A stretch of 15,866 nucleotides of DNA from Syncephalastrum monosporum B8922 (lineage: Eukaryota > Mucoromycota > Mucoromycetes > Mucorales > Syncephalastraceae). The stretch spans positions 1-15,866 of the forward strand of contig JNEN01001284.1 of assembly GCA_000697355.1 (NCBI GenBank). Reading direction: 5' to 3'. Both the position numbers and the translations under genes were made by a program. The notes under the pieces are model-generated. The model was not told where the DNA came from, made no database searches, and was given only the letters and a program-made list of their open reading frames with translations. Shown here one piece after another: positions 1 through 8,851 of this stretch; position 1 is the first letter of the stretch, and the number at the start of each line of letters is the position of its first letter.

Positions 1-971
1 GTGGGGGTAGACTGTTGCCCGGAGGGATGGATTAGAAAAGACAGGAATATGAAGGAAAGGTTTGTTTCTGTTTGTTTACGTGCAATTTCCCCTGCCTTCG
101 GCGGCGGTGTTTAAAGTTAGTTACAGGACAAAATTATTTTCTATATATGATATATAAATTATCTTGTCACCTATAATACCTCCTCACCCGGATCTATTTT
201 GCCGACTTGCCTTATCTACACACTTCCATCGGCCATGAAACTTTTTCTAACGTGCAAGTGGAATGACGTTATGTCTGGGTTACCCAACAAAGAGCTGCGT
301 GCACCATGTTCAGTCCGTCTTTCTACACAAACAGCCCTTAGTGGACACTAAGCGAATTTTATGGCATCCGTTATAAGTGTGGTTTGAAGGAGAGCCACAT
401 TGCGCGTTTGTGCTACTACACACGTAATGTGCCGGGATAATTTCATGAGCAGTGTTGAGTGATCGTTACAGGTATTATGCATACAAATATCCATTTGTTT
501 TATGTGTGATGTGTGCAACTTGCTAAAAGCAGCTCCATGAATAACCTATCTACAAGATATTGCGGCGATGATATTTCTTGTACAAAAGTGATCTACATGT
601 GGTAACGCTTTCAGGTCTGCAAACCGCATTAGATAGATTTTGTAAACATTGCTATTAAATTTTTTAGCGTGCTTTTTTTTTGCACCATTGTCCACACAGT
701 TTTGTGCTTATTTGGCAGCTTTGTTTGTCTGTAATTCATTTGTGTAACTCAATTTATTTGCTGTTTTTGGCTAATGTACCACTTTCAACGAAGCACAAAG
801 TGGTTTTCACGATACGCGTGATTTGCTTGAGCTCGTCAGTGTTGTATATATGAAGTTTTTAGGCACAGTGATTGCAGTGTCGTGAGCGACAGGAAAGCCG
901 GAAGGAAAATCGTGTGATTAACTGTATTCCATCAACAGAACTTGTCAGGAACGAGTTGCTGACCTCATTAT
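1..971. other. non-coding left flank
   Basis: No supportable gene, RNA gene or mobile element is visible in this stretch. It has moderate AT content and short T-rich runs, with stop codons in all frames. A minus-strand open frame at 859-1299 overlaps the solo LTR and has the Arg/Gln/Gly-rich composition expected of an antisense reading of CT-rich DNA, so it is not called. Confidence 0.6.
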
Positions 972-1569
972 TGTCATGACCGCACCTCGACATGCGGGTC
1001 TTCATGCATATTCTGCCTCTGTCTTCCATGCTACCCCTGTCTCTTTCGTGTGCCTCGCGCATCGTTCCTCGCTGTTGTCTCTGCTGCCTTCCGGCCTTCC
1101 GGCCTTCCCGTGTGTTCAACGCTCGTTTAACGCTGACCCCGGTTCTCTGTTGGCTCTTCCCTCGTTCTTGTTGTCTTTGTCTCTTGGTCCCTGTTACCTT
1201 CCCTCGGCGTCTTCCTGGTCTTGTCCTCGATCTTAGGTTCGCAGCACCTAGCACCACGCTTATGCGTACTTGAGTTCTGACCAGCTTGTATAGGATCATT
1301 CTTGTTTTAGACTCTTAGTCTTTCTGTCTCTACGTAGTTCTCAGTACTAGTTCTGTTCTCGAGTCCCTTCTGGTTTCCCTTGATCCTACCTCGCTCGGCT
1401 AGTAGTCATTCAGTCCTTGTCCTTCCGTCCTTGGTGTGTTGACCGTGTGTATGTTGTACAGCATCCTTGCCCTCCTGTCTCGACCTCGCAGTCTTGTGCT
1501 GTTCCTTGATTCCTGTCTGTGGCTTGGATTCTTTCACCTCACAACGCGTATCGCATTCGTTTCCTGACA
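972..1569 (+). mobile_element. solo-LTR-like repeat, promoter-deleted copy
   Basis: This 598-bp copy begins TGTCATGAC and ends CTGACA, so it has the TG...CA ends of an LTR. It is the inverted counterpart of the element at 10452-11214, with which it shares long near-identical stretches, for example around 1236-1275 and 1435-1490. Compared with that copy it lacks about 50 bp near its start (between short GCAT repeats) and about 90 bp that carry the TATAAATA box. The flanks ATTAT (967-971) and TATAC (1570-1574) are not a convincing target-site duplication. No internal retrotransposon genes adjoin it. It is an old solo LTR of a Gypsy- or Copia-like element; the superfamily cannot be told from an LTR alone. 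Confidence 0.7.
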
Positions 1570-1855
1570 TATACTGTATGTAGGCCCAACAGGAGCAAGG
1601 CAGACTTGGTAGGCTGTGAGGTATGATTTGCCAACCAAAAATTGCCTGTAAATGAAATATTACATATATTGTATGAATATCTTAAAGAAACACCTAGAAA
1701 AAGGATATATTCTTCATTAGTAAAATCTCGAAAAACTGTAACAAGATATAGTAACATATTCAGAGAAATATTCCAGAAAAAAAGTAAAAAAGTAATATTT
1801 TAAGATTATAGTGAAATAGATGAGTCAATGATGTCAAGAAGAAAATATAATAAAG
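1570..1855. other. AT-rich non-coding spacer
   Basis: This stretch joins the solo LTR to the inverted-repeat arm. It is AT-rich from about 1640 and has no coding potential. A match of 13 bases (1679-1691 region) and patchy similarity to the reverse complement of the window's right end suggest that the inverted repeat may extend here in decayed form, but this cannot be shown by eye. Confidence 0.45.
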
Positions 1856-1904
1856 GAGCAACGTTTAGAATTAAGAATCATATTAACGTATTACTAATAT
1901 TTAT
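1856..1904 (+). repeat. outer part of long inverted-repeat arm, interrupted by DIRS
   Basis: These 49 bases match the reverse complement of 15623-15671 at about 47 of 49 positions. The arm stops where the DIRS begins and resumes at 12886. This shows that the DIRS inserted into a pre-existing repeat arm, and that the arm at the right of the window is an empty-site paralogue. Confidence 0.85.
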
Positions 1905-2039
1905 AATGTGACGTCCTAGCGTAGCGCTGGACTCACCTATTACACGAGAGGTCTGCTGCTTGGTTGGGTTTTCATAGTTCTCCGTTTTAATTCGAACGGT
2001 AAGAAAATTTTTGACAGCTCTTCTAATAAAAACATCTTT
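1905..2039 (+). repeat. DIRS terminal repeat (3' end of element) with outer extension
   Basis: 1939-2039 is the inverse of 12784-12885, with only a few differences over about 100 bp, including the shared stretch GTTCTCCGTTTTAATTCGAA. 1905-1938 is a 34-bp outer extension absent from the other terminus. This extension is reproduced in inverse in the internal complementary region. Unequal terminal repeats of this kind are characteristic of DIRS elements. Confidence 0.9.
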
Positions 2040-2090
2040 GGAGAGCGAACAAGACAAGAAGGCAGGTGGGTGGGCGGGTGAAGGGCCGCA

Positions 2091-2180
2091 GCAGACGTCT
2101 CGTGTAATAGGTGAGTCCAGCGCTACGCTAGGACGTCACATTATATTACACTTCGAGGCCTGCTGCTTTGTTGGGTCATC
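2091..2180 (+). repeat. DIRS internal complementary region (ICR)
   Basis: 2091-2142 is the reverse complement of the left end (1905-1957, one mismatch seen). 2143-2180 is equivalent to the reverse complement of the right end (12851-12885, a few mismatches). The two halves meet at ATA (TAT on the minus strand), so the minus strand reads right end, TAT, left end. That is the head-to-tail junction of a circularised element. In the DIRS replication model this segment templates completion of the ends and formation of the circular integration intermediate. The end of the recombinase gene (to 2136) lies inside it. Confidence 0.92.
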
Positions 2181-3290
2181 CAGAGTAGACCGTGTAAAAT
2201 CCGTGTGTGTAGCCGAGGAAATGCGATAGAAGTGATTGAACATATCCTGGGACGACCAAGCACCTCGGGCGACGATGTCGGCAAAGGGGGTGCCCGCCTG
2301 GGCTGCGAGGGTAGCTCCGAGAGCGCGTGCTTTGGGCACGGCGAGTGTGGGCGGGTCGCGACCTACGTGACGCATCACGTCGCAAATGTAGTTCCGGATG
2401 GTGTTCGACTGGACAGGACGGTCGGGATAATGGAACATGCGGAACAACGGAGTGATTTGGCGGTGACGGATCACCGGGTGCGGCGAGCGTGAAGTAGGGG
2501 AACCCGTGGCCTTGCGGTATGTCCGGTAAGCCCGGACTGGGCAAAGGATGGGGTCAGAGTGCATGTGGTAAGACACTGCTCGGACATAGCGGACGCCGTT
2601 GCGCTTCTCTTTGGGTGCATCGATAGCGAGGCGGAGGAAGCCATCGGGACCCTCCTGATCTACGCACTGCTGGACGTCGACGCGTGCGAGGTCCGAAGGG
2701 CGGAGGAAACCAACCGTGGCTAGGAGCCAAGCCGTCTTGCGGGCCAGGTGGTGAAGCGAGAGTTGATCATTTGGACCCCATTCCCGTAGTAGCTGGAAAA
2801 TGGGTTGAAGGTCATAGCAACCGTCGCGAAGTGGGCGAACGGTGGACAGGCGTGGAGTGCGATGGTAGTCAACGTACACGGGTTCGCGTTGGATCGAAGC
2901 CCGCACCAAGTCAGGGAGCACGCGGCACACCTGGGAAAGGTTGGTGAGGCGGGTGGAAGGAGCCCAGAGGCGATCCTCGGCCGAGTCCTCGATAAAGCCG
3001 ATGACATGTTCAGCGGTGGGAGCATCTGGGTTAACCTCGTAGCGGCGGCACCACGACTCAAAGTCGGCGCGAACATAGCGAAGGCGACCCGCTAGCTTGG
3101 GGTCAATAAAGGGCTCCAGAGCGGTCACGCGAGCCTCGGCAAGGGAGGATATAGCCAGGCGTAGGCGTTTTCGTGCTCGAACCGCCACACCAGTAGAGTC
3201 GTGTGAGACGTCAGAGGATGAGCGTCGTCGACGTCTGTCGGCAGGTGGAGTGGTGGGATCGCAGAGAGCGCTAGAAGGCGCGGGAATCAC
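2136..3290 (-). CDS. DIRS tyrosine recombinase/integrase
   Basis: This 384-codon frame has no frameshift or internal stop. It should catalyse integration of the circular DNA intermediate. The N-terminus is Arg/Ser-rich, with a basic RRRRR run near residue 19. A SAM-like core-binding region follows at about 45-150, then the catalytic domain: LRPSDL (box I Arg about 197), a Lys-rich KEKRNG hairpin (about 227-231), PKARALGATLA (box II Arg about 322), GAWSS (Trp about 345) and FNHFYRI (nucleophile Tyr about 355). Box II is normally HxxR; here the His position appears to be Pro (about 319), which would impair activity. The start given is a GTG, and no ATG precedes the catalytic domain. The first ~190 bases overlap the RNase H tail in another frame. 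The last codons and stop lie within the ICR. Confidence 0.88.
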   Translation of the reverse strand: MIPAPSSALCDPTTPPADRRRRRSSSDVSHDSTGVAVRARKRLRLAISSLAEARVTALEPFIDPKLAGRLRYVRADFESWCRRYEVNPDAPTAEHVIGFIEDSAEDRLWAPSTRLTNLSQVCRVLPDLVRASIQREPVYVDYHRTPRLSTVRPLRDGCYDLQPIFQLLREWGPNDQLSLHHLARKTAWLLATVGFLRPSDLARVDVQQCVDQEGPDGFLRLAIDAPKEKRNGVRYVRAVSYHMHSDPILCPVRAYRTYRKATGSPTSRSPHPVIRHRQITPLFRMFHYPDRPVQSNTIRNYICDVMRHVGRDPPTLAVPKARALGATLAAQAGTPFADIVARGAWSSQDMFNHFYRISSATHTDFTRSTLDDPTKQQASKCNIM

Positions 3291-3315
3291 GGGGCCGAGG
3301 GCCAGTTGGGAGTGA
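3125..3315 (-). pseudogene. C-terminal tail of DIRS RT/RNase H, cut off by the LINE
   Basis: In the frame that continues from 9013 when the LINE and one duplication are removed, the translation starts ITPNWPSAP and continues FPRLLALSAIPPLHLP. This is the expected post-RNase H tail of DIRS polyproteins, where a Trp normally follows 'P' in the NWPSAP-W-F context. That Trp is TGA here (3287-3289 on the minus strand), one G-to-A change from TGG. The frame ends at 3125. It overlaps the recombinase reading frame, an arrangement usual for DIRS elements. Confidence 0.75.
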
Positions 3316-3328
3316 TGAGCGTCGCTGC
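3316..3328 (+). repeat. left target-site duplication of the LINE
   Basis: The 13 bases TGAGCGTCGCTGC recur exactly at 9013-9025. They lie in the DIRS RNase H tail. Removing one copy together with 3329-9012 restores the reading frame across the junction, reading PAATL then ITPNW. Confidence 0.92.
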
Positions 3329-3567
3329 GGAGGAGACGTAGTCGAACTGCGCGCGAGGATTCTTGCGTGCTTTATACTTCTTTTGATCCCTTATCTATCC
3401 CTATCTCTAACATCATATCCGACTTAACGCCCAACACCCCACCCTCCATCTCACGAGTTTCCCCGAACCCCAACGAAACACAGGCAACTACCAGCAAACG
3501 ACGCGCATCTAGGGAGCTACCATCCCGAATTTCACGAGTCCCAGTCCCGAAAAAACACTTGATCCGA
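3329..3567 (+). promoter_or_regulatory. LINE 5' untranslated leader
   Basis: The leader runs from the duplication to the first plausible ORF1 ATG at 3568. The first ~35 bases are GC-rich, followed by a CT/CA-rich stretch. Full-length LINEs carry an internal promoter in this position, but no defined promoter motif is visible here. Confidence 0.5.
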
Positions 3568-5364
3568 ATGGCACGCACCCGCGATACGCCGAGATCAACG
3601 TCGCGCTCCCAACGCACCCGATCGCGTTCACCCCCTCGGTCCCAGTCCCGGCAACGCCGACAACGCCCCGCCTCCCCGGAGCCGGCTTCCCAACCGACCC
3701 CAACCGCCCCCGGTGAGCTCACTGAGATGTAGAGAGAAATGTGACAAGTAAAAAGGACAAGAGAGTAAGTGAGACTGAACTTATATTATAGTTGAGTACG
3801 ATATGATCTGTCTACATCTAATAATTAGGAAGTCTTTTATAGACTTCAATATGTTTCATCCAGCTGAGTAAAGAGAACCAGTGATAAGATAATAAAATAT
3901 TTTCATCAGGGACGATGTGCCTGTGATTGAATATACAATGGCAGATGCAGCTTGCATATGGAACTGTGCCATTAGATAAGAGTAGCGGTACGGAATACTT
4001 CTTTACGGTTTCATATGCAGTAATTGAACCGGCGATGGAGGAGTTGAATAAGTGCATGATAGCAACCGATACAACGATTGGGTATAGAGGCAAGTCTAGA
4101 CTTTCTCAACGAAGACACAGCTACCCGACGGGTGATGGTTTACCACACTCACGAGCTCGGCTGAGTCCGCCATCCTCCATGAGAATGGCCAACCGGTTCC
4201 CTCACAAACATTGACCGAGGAATGGGTTAACTGTTTCGAGGAGGAGCCCACGTCCCCCGAAACACACCCCCACTCCGAAGATCTACGCCAAGAGCTGCGT
4301 CAAATGCTCCAAACCGAGATTACGGTCCTACGAGGTGTGATGAACCACCAGAACAACGAACTACGTCAGAGCTACTCAACACCGTCAACAGTCTAAAAAA
4401 CATCGTAGCTGAGAACCAACAACTCAAAGAACGGATGACAGATCTGCAGGACGAGAATCATGCGCTCAAACGCGTCATTGCGGACCTTCGCAAAACAAAT
4501 TTGCACGACAGTGCCACTGTATCACTTCGTGCCCCGTCGGATGAACTGATGCAATCCCAGCATGCACCAACCCCCGCCGAGATTACTAACTCCCCCATTC
4601 CAACCACGGCAACGCACAGACCAGCTTCTTTTGCCTCGGTCGCGGCGAAGAACATTCCCAAGAAGAAACCCACGCCACGAACGCCACAACCCCCGAGTGA
4701 GAAACTCATTACATGGGCCACACGCCAGTTTACCGCTAGCACAAATGGTGCCGCTGCGTACAAAGTGGTTTACATAAACTCCCCGTCACGCACGTCCCAC
4801 AGTGCGGTCCGCAAAGCCCTTCGCACTCTTGGAGTGGATCAATCTCGTATTATTGATGTCCACTTCCCAGCCCGCCGTGTTGTAGGCCTCTTGATTCACA
4901 GCGGCTATTCCGAAGACCTCAAGCACCATCTAGCACAAGCCAAGCTGAACATGATTAACTTTAATCCCATCAGCCCAAACTCACTCCATTCCGTCCAATG
5001 GGAAGGCAAATCTGAGACTGAGAAAGCTACTGGAGCTGCTCGTCTCTACCAAGACCGCATCCTCAACTCATGCCTGCGCATGCCCAAGGCCCACGTCGGC
5101 ATCGCTGTCCTCCGCTACTTCAATAGCCTCCCCACCACCGATCCCCGTCATGTCGAACAACTCTCCATCGATGCTTTCAACAAAGCTCGACCCCCACCCT
5201 CACACCGCACCCGCCCGAACTATACAACGGCCGAGGAAGCGCGCCGCATGTTCCTTGATGAACAATCTACAGCCGCCGAAGATCAGCCGATGGATGATAC
5301 CATCACCATCGGGGACAACATGTCTGAGTCGGCCGCAAGCAACGACGAGCGGAACCAACAATGA
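3568..5364 (+). pseudogene. LINE ORF1, gag-like nucleic-acid-binding protein (interrupted)
   Basis: The product should bind element RNA and form the ribonucleoprotein. From ATG 3568 the first ~48 residues are Arg/Ser-rich (starting MARTRDTPRSTSRSQ), then the frame is interrupted by a ~420-bp non-coding segment. Coding resumes at about 4136. Residues from about 4260 to 4490 form a coiled coil rich in LRQ, LKN and ENQQLKERM repeats. A folded domain encoded at about 4730-4960 (YKVVYINSPS ... RKALRTLGV ... DVHFPARRVVGLLIH) resembles an RRM-like fold, followed by an acidic tail. A one-base loss near 4366 breaks the coiled coil. A TGA at 4133-4135 may be a decayed codon. The stop overlaps the ORF2 start as ATGA. 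No zinc knuckles are seen. Confidence 0.75.
3721..4143 (+). repeat. intron-like or mobile insertion in LINE ORF1 (segment L)
   Basis: This AT-richer, stop-filled segment separates the Arg/Ser-rich start of ORF1 from its coiled coil. It shares colinear blocks with 11517-11934 in the DIRS: AGTAAGTGAGACTG (3764-3777), GATATGAT then GTCTAC (about 3800-3815), AGCAACCG (about 4061) and a GAAGACAC-like block (about 4111). A possible splice donor GTGAGC lies at 3713, but no acceptor gives an open frame in the present sequence. GAGCTC occurs at 3715-3720 and 4153-4158 and could instead be a short duplication flanking an insertion. The exact edges are uncertain. Confidence 0.5.
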
Positions 5365-5753
5365 TGGACCGACTGACGATCGGTCTCTTCAACGCGGCTG
5401 GACTGGCACAGTCGCCTGACGAATTGATACTTCACTGCCAGATACTCCACATCGATATCATAATACTCACAGAAACATACCTCACCAAGGGCAAACTTTT
5501 TACTCCCTGGTTACAATTTCACAATTATGCACACCTTCATGGCCAGAACCCCCGTGGCCAAGGAGGGATATCCCTCCTTGTCAGACCCGACCTTCCACTA
5601 TACACCTACCATTACCCCGAACAAAATCGGTACACGCTCTCAGCAAAAATAGGCCCCTACACACTACACGGACTTTACCTCCCTCCAGCTCTCGATACTT
5701 CGAATTCGCTGAGATTCTCAACTCACTCCCGCCCATCGATGACCACACATTGA
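5361..5753 (+). pseudogene. LINE ORF2, endonuclease N-terminal fragment
   Basis: The ATG at 5361 overlaps the ORF1 stop as ATGA, which suggests translation by termination-reinitiation. The fragment carries the start of an apurinic/apyrimidinic-type endonuclease, which nicks target DNA for target-primed reverse transcription. Visible motifs are LFNAAGL (metal-site Asn about 11), ILTETYL (catalytic Glu about 38) and RGQGGISLLVR. Around 5683-5701 the frame is lost by a one-base deletion, most simply at the short C run after CCTCC. The domain continues in the frame of the next entry. The last ~15 residues of this open frame are therefore out-of-frame noise. Confidence 0.85.
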
Positions 5754-8700
5754 TTCTAGGTGTTTTCAACACACGCTCGCCTCATCTTCTTGGTGACCAC
5801 GATTCAAATAATCGTGCCCCGCACCTTGAACACTGGCTTGAAAGCACGGGCACCCTCGTCTGGAATACCATTCTAGCGCGCGGCGTCCTCACCACAGCCT
5901 CCCGTCAAGGCGGTAGCATTATCGACTTATTCGTGTCACAACCGTCAGTCGTGTTTAACAACCCTAACCTTCATATACACAATGAGCTCAGCCTAAACTC
6001 AGACCATCACCTCTGCACCTTTGCTTTTGAACCAAGCTCATTCACCTCCCGCCACCTGGTCCAACCGCCAGCCCCACGCAACCAATGGAAACTTTCACGA
6101 CTCCAAGAACCCGATATTCACGACCTCTATATATCCCTCTTCCGGTCCAACGTCCAAAACCTATCAGGACAAATAGATGAGATACTACACAATTCCCGAC
6201 CGGGACACACATACACCACCACCACCGAAGCCATGGAACATCTCCACACAGAGCTCAAACATGCTATCTATGATGCCCTGGACCGTAGCGTCACCAGAAC
6301 AACTGTCCGGCCCAAGCAATGGAAATGGTTCTGGACACCGGAACTCGAACATCTGGCCTCAAGTCGAGAAGAAGCGTATCGCAAATGGCGTAATCGTCGT
6401 GGCCGAAACCTCATACGCGACACACTCCTTTGGAAAGAATACCAGCAATCGAAAATTGCCTTCACGATCGAAATCAAACGCACACGACGCCGTTCTTGGC
6501 GTCAGTTCTGCCTTCAACTCGAATGGAAATCCAAATCCGAAGCGAACACAATAATCAAACGTATGAGGGCGAACCGCAGCACAAATGCCATCCGTTTCTC
6601 CCACCCAGAGGGCCCACAAGTTGCCACTAATATTATGATCGACCACCTGGCGACCGTGTTCGGCGGTGAACAGACCCACTCTGAACCCCATGCAACCGCA
6701 CTCTATCTCACATCAACTGCAGACGATTGCCCTTTCCATAAAGATGACATCGAGACAACGATCCGCCAACAAATCCCACCCAGGAAAGCACCAGGCTGCG
6801 ACCATATCACAGGCGCCATGCTCAAACCCATAGCTGCCCCGCTCGCTTGTCTCCTTGAAGGCCTATTCACCATCTTCTGGCGTGCATCTTGGATACCCAC
6901 CGACTGGCGTACGGCCCAAATAGTCCCGATCTACAAAAAGGGGTCCAGAGCAGCACCCAGTAACTATAGACTCATTAGTCTTACGACTGTATTCCGCAAG
7001 CTTCTTGAACGCATTCTCCTACCTCACCTTCTTTCCTCGATATCAGTACTCGATATCACTCAAGGAGGTTTCCGCACCGACCGAGGAGCCCTTGATCAAG
7101 CTTTTGCCCTGGACCACTTGATCCGCGAGTTCCACCGCCGCCACAAAGTATGGCCGACCTTGGCCTTCCTCGACATCAAGTCGGCGTACGACTCCACGGA
7201 CCGAGCACTTATCTGGCAGCGTATACACCCCTTCGTCTCACCGCCATTCCTTCGACTCCTCCGACACCTTTTCGATGACGTGCTAGTCTCGGTTATCCTA
7301 CAAAATGAGGAATCTCGCACCATCCACCCGCGCCTCGGAGCATTACAAGGTTCTATATTAAGCCCAGTACTCTATGCAGTGTATATCGACTCTCTTCCGA
7401 AATACCTACGTTCGTCTCCCTCCTCCCTGGAACAGCCTTTGTACCTGACAACGACCCCCACGACCGATCTTACCAAAACCTCTGCCCAGTCGATTATATA
7501 CAATCGCCCACGGACCCGAGGCGGTGTCGTCAGGAATCGCCCCGATACTGAAAGGATACTGATTACTGCCCTCCTCTATGCAGACGATGTTGTTCTTCTT
7601 GGCTCTTCTTCAGACATGCCCCAGCTCCTCACACTAGCCGAGCAGCACGCACAAGAACTCGGCTTCCACTGGCACCCGGGCAAATGTGCGATCATAAGTC
7701 CAGAACCCATCAGCACAACACAGTTGCCTGAGCCCCCGAAGTATCGTCTGTATGAGCAGCCCATCAATCAGGTCCATCACTTCACCTACCTCGGCATCCC
7801 TTTCAAGCACACAGGAATCGACATCAAGGAGCTTATTCAAGATCGTCGACATAAAGCCACGCAAGCCATGGCAGTCCACCACTCTCTAGGCATCCGTCGT
7901 TACGGTATGGGCCTCTGGGCTGCCCTGCGCATCTACCGAGACTTTGTCCGCCCGGCCCTCGAGTATGGAGCTGCCATTACCCCATTCATTAAGGCACATC
8001 AAAACCAACTCGACCGCGTCCAGGTCAGCTGCATCAGGATGGCCCTCAACGGAAATCAGGATAGTCGCCTCCCGACCATTGTCCCTCAAGCCCTTGCGGA
8101 CCTACCTCCCATCCCTCATCGTATCCTCGTCTTACAAACGAAGTTCGTAGCCCGTGCAGACAGACTCCCCCCCACCACCCTCCTCCGCACTATCCTCCTC
8201 AACTTTCTCCAACGCCAGACCCCAGACTATGCTTGGAAAAGACTGACGAGCAAAAACCCCATTTGGCAGTCTTACGACCAAATGACGCAACAACCTGCCG
8301 ACGAACGTCCCCGCTACCCGCTCGCCCAGGCGATCTTGAAGGCCCGCAACGAAGACTATCAGAGTCGCCGGGAAAAGCACTCTAGTATTGGGCGTCTACG
8401 CATAAAGCGAGCGATCGACCCGATCCTCTACTTACCCGCTACACGGGGCGATCGCTTCCGTCTTATCAACTGGCACATGCATTGGCTACCAGCCTACCCT
8501 CTGAAGCCATGCCGCTGCGGCCATACCGAAGCCGACCGAAAACATTACATCGACTGCCCCCTCCTACAAGCTAGACGGCGCCAACTCCTTGCTTCCTTCC
8601 CTGGCCCTGTAGTCAGCAACACTCACACGGTGGATCACGTCCTTAACAACCTGTCACTGAAGACTAAACCTCTGAGCAAAGGCCATTGGTATAATACCTG

Positions 8701-8851
8701 GCCCCTCCTCCTCTTGCTCCTACGCGAGATCGATTATCTCTGCCACCCCACACATGAATACGAAGCACATCCCGACGATACCCAGTATCCTCGCGCACCC
8801 CTAGTCGAATTCCTCTCACTAGCAGAAGAACGAACTATAGCCTCACTATAA
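5750..8851 (+). CDS. LINE ORF2, endonuclease C-terminal part and reverse transcriptase
   Basis: This is 1,033 codons without interruption; the true in-frame continuation begins upstream at about 5684. The endonuclease continues with GVFN, where the family has GDFN, so the catalytic Asp is Val (codon 5762-5764). IIDL (about 58-60) and NSDHHL (83-88) are intact. The reverse transcriptase has KAPGCDHI (346-353), PIYKKGSR, NYRLISL, FLDIKSAYDS (motif A, Asp about 475), ALQGSILSP (motif B) and YADD (610-613). About 55 residues between motif B and YADD are longer than usual. Thumb and C-terminal regions follow, ending in a CCHC-like cluster CRCGHTEADRKHYIDC near residue 920. No RNase H is visible. 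The reverse transcriptase looks intact, while the endonuclease is presumably dead. Confidence 0.92.
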   Translation: MILGVFNTRSPHLLGDHDSNNRAPHLEHWLESTGTLVWNTILARGVLTTASRQGGSIIDLFVSQPSVVFNNPNLHIHNELSLNSDHHLCTFAFEPSSFTSRHLVQPPAPRNQWKLSRLQEPDIHDLYISLFRSNVQNLSGQIDEILHNSRPGHTYTTTTEAMEHLHTELKHAIYDALDRSVTRTTVRPKQWKWFWTPELEHLASSREEAYRKWRNRRGRNLIRDTLLWKEYQQSKIAFTIEIKRTRRRSWRQFCLQLEWKSKSEANTIIKRMRANRSTNAIRFSHPEGPQVATNIMIDHLATVFGGEQTHSEPHATALYLTSTADDCPFHKDDIETTIRQQIPPRKAPGCDHITGAMLKPIAAPLACLLEGLFTIFWRASWIPTDWRTAQIVPIYKKGSRAAPSNYRLISLTTVFRKLLERILLPHLLSSISVLDITQGGFRTDRGALDQAFALDHLIREFHRRHKVWPTLAFLDIKSAYDSTDRALIWQRIHPFVSPPFLRLLRHLFDDVLVSVILQNEESRTIHPRLGALQGSILSPVLYAVYIDSLPKYLRSSPSSLEQPLYLTTTPTTDLTKTSAQSIIYNRPRTRGGVVRNRPDTERILITALLYADDVVLLGSSSDMPQLLTLAEQHAQELGFHWHPGKCAIISPEPISTTQLPEPPKYRLYEQPINQVHHFTYLGIPFKHTGIDIKELIQDRRHKATQAMAVHHSLGIRRYGMGLWAALRIYRDFVRPALEYGAAITPFIKAHQNQLDRVQVSCIRMALNGNQDSRLPTIVPQALADLPPIPHRILVLQTKFVARADRLPPTTLLRTILLNFLQRQTPDYAWKRLTSKNPIWQSYDQMTQQPADERPRYPLAQAILKARNEDYQSRREKHSSIGRLRIKRAIDPILYLPATRGDRFRLINWHMHWLPAYPLKPCRCGHTEADRKHYIDCPLLQARRRQLLASFPGPVVSNTHTVDHVLNNLSLKTKPLSKGHWYNTWPLLLLLLREIDYLCHPTHEYEAHPDDTQYPRAPLVEFLSLAEERTIASL

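Noticed and set aside
859..1299. Minus-strand open frame of 146 codons rich in Arg, Gln and Gly
   Set aside because: It is antisense to the CT-rich solo LTR, has no recognisable domain and crosses the LTR boundary.
967..1574. Target-site duplication around the left solo LTR
   Set aside because: ATTAT and TATAC do not match acceptably at either register.
2176..2544. Second minus-strand open frame inside the recombinase gene, and plus-strand frames at 2205-2492 and 2684-3095
   Set aside because: These are shadows of the recombinase in other frames with no independent motifs.
3927..4214. Plus-strand 95-codon frame across the end of the ORF1 interruption
   Set aside because: It begins in non-coding sequence and continues out of frame into ORF1; it has no motif.
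8400..8851. RNase H domain at the C-terminus of the LINE ORF2
   Set aside because: No D-E-D-D pattern or TDGS-like motif is visible; only a CCHC-like cluster is present.
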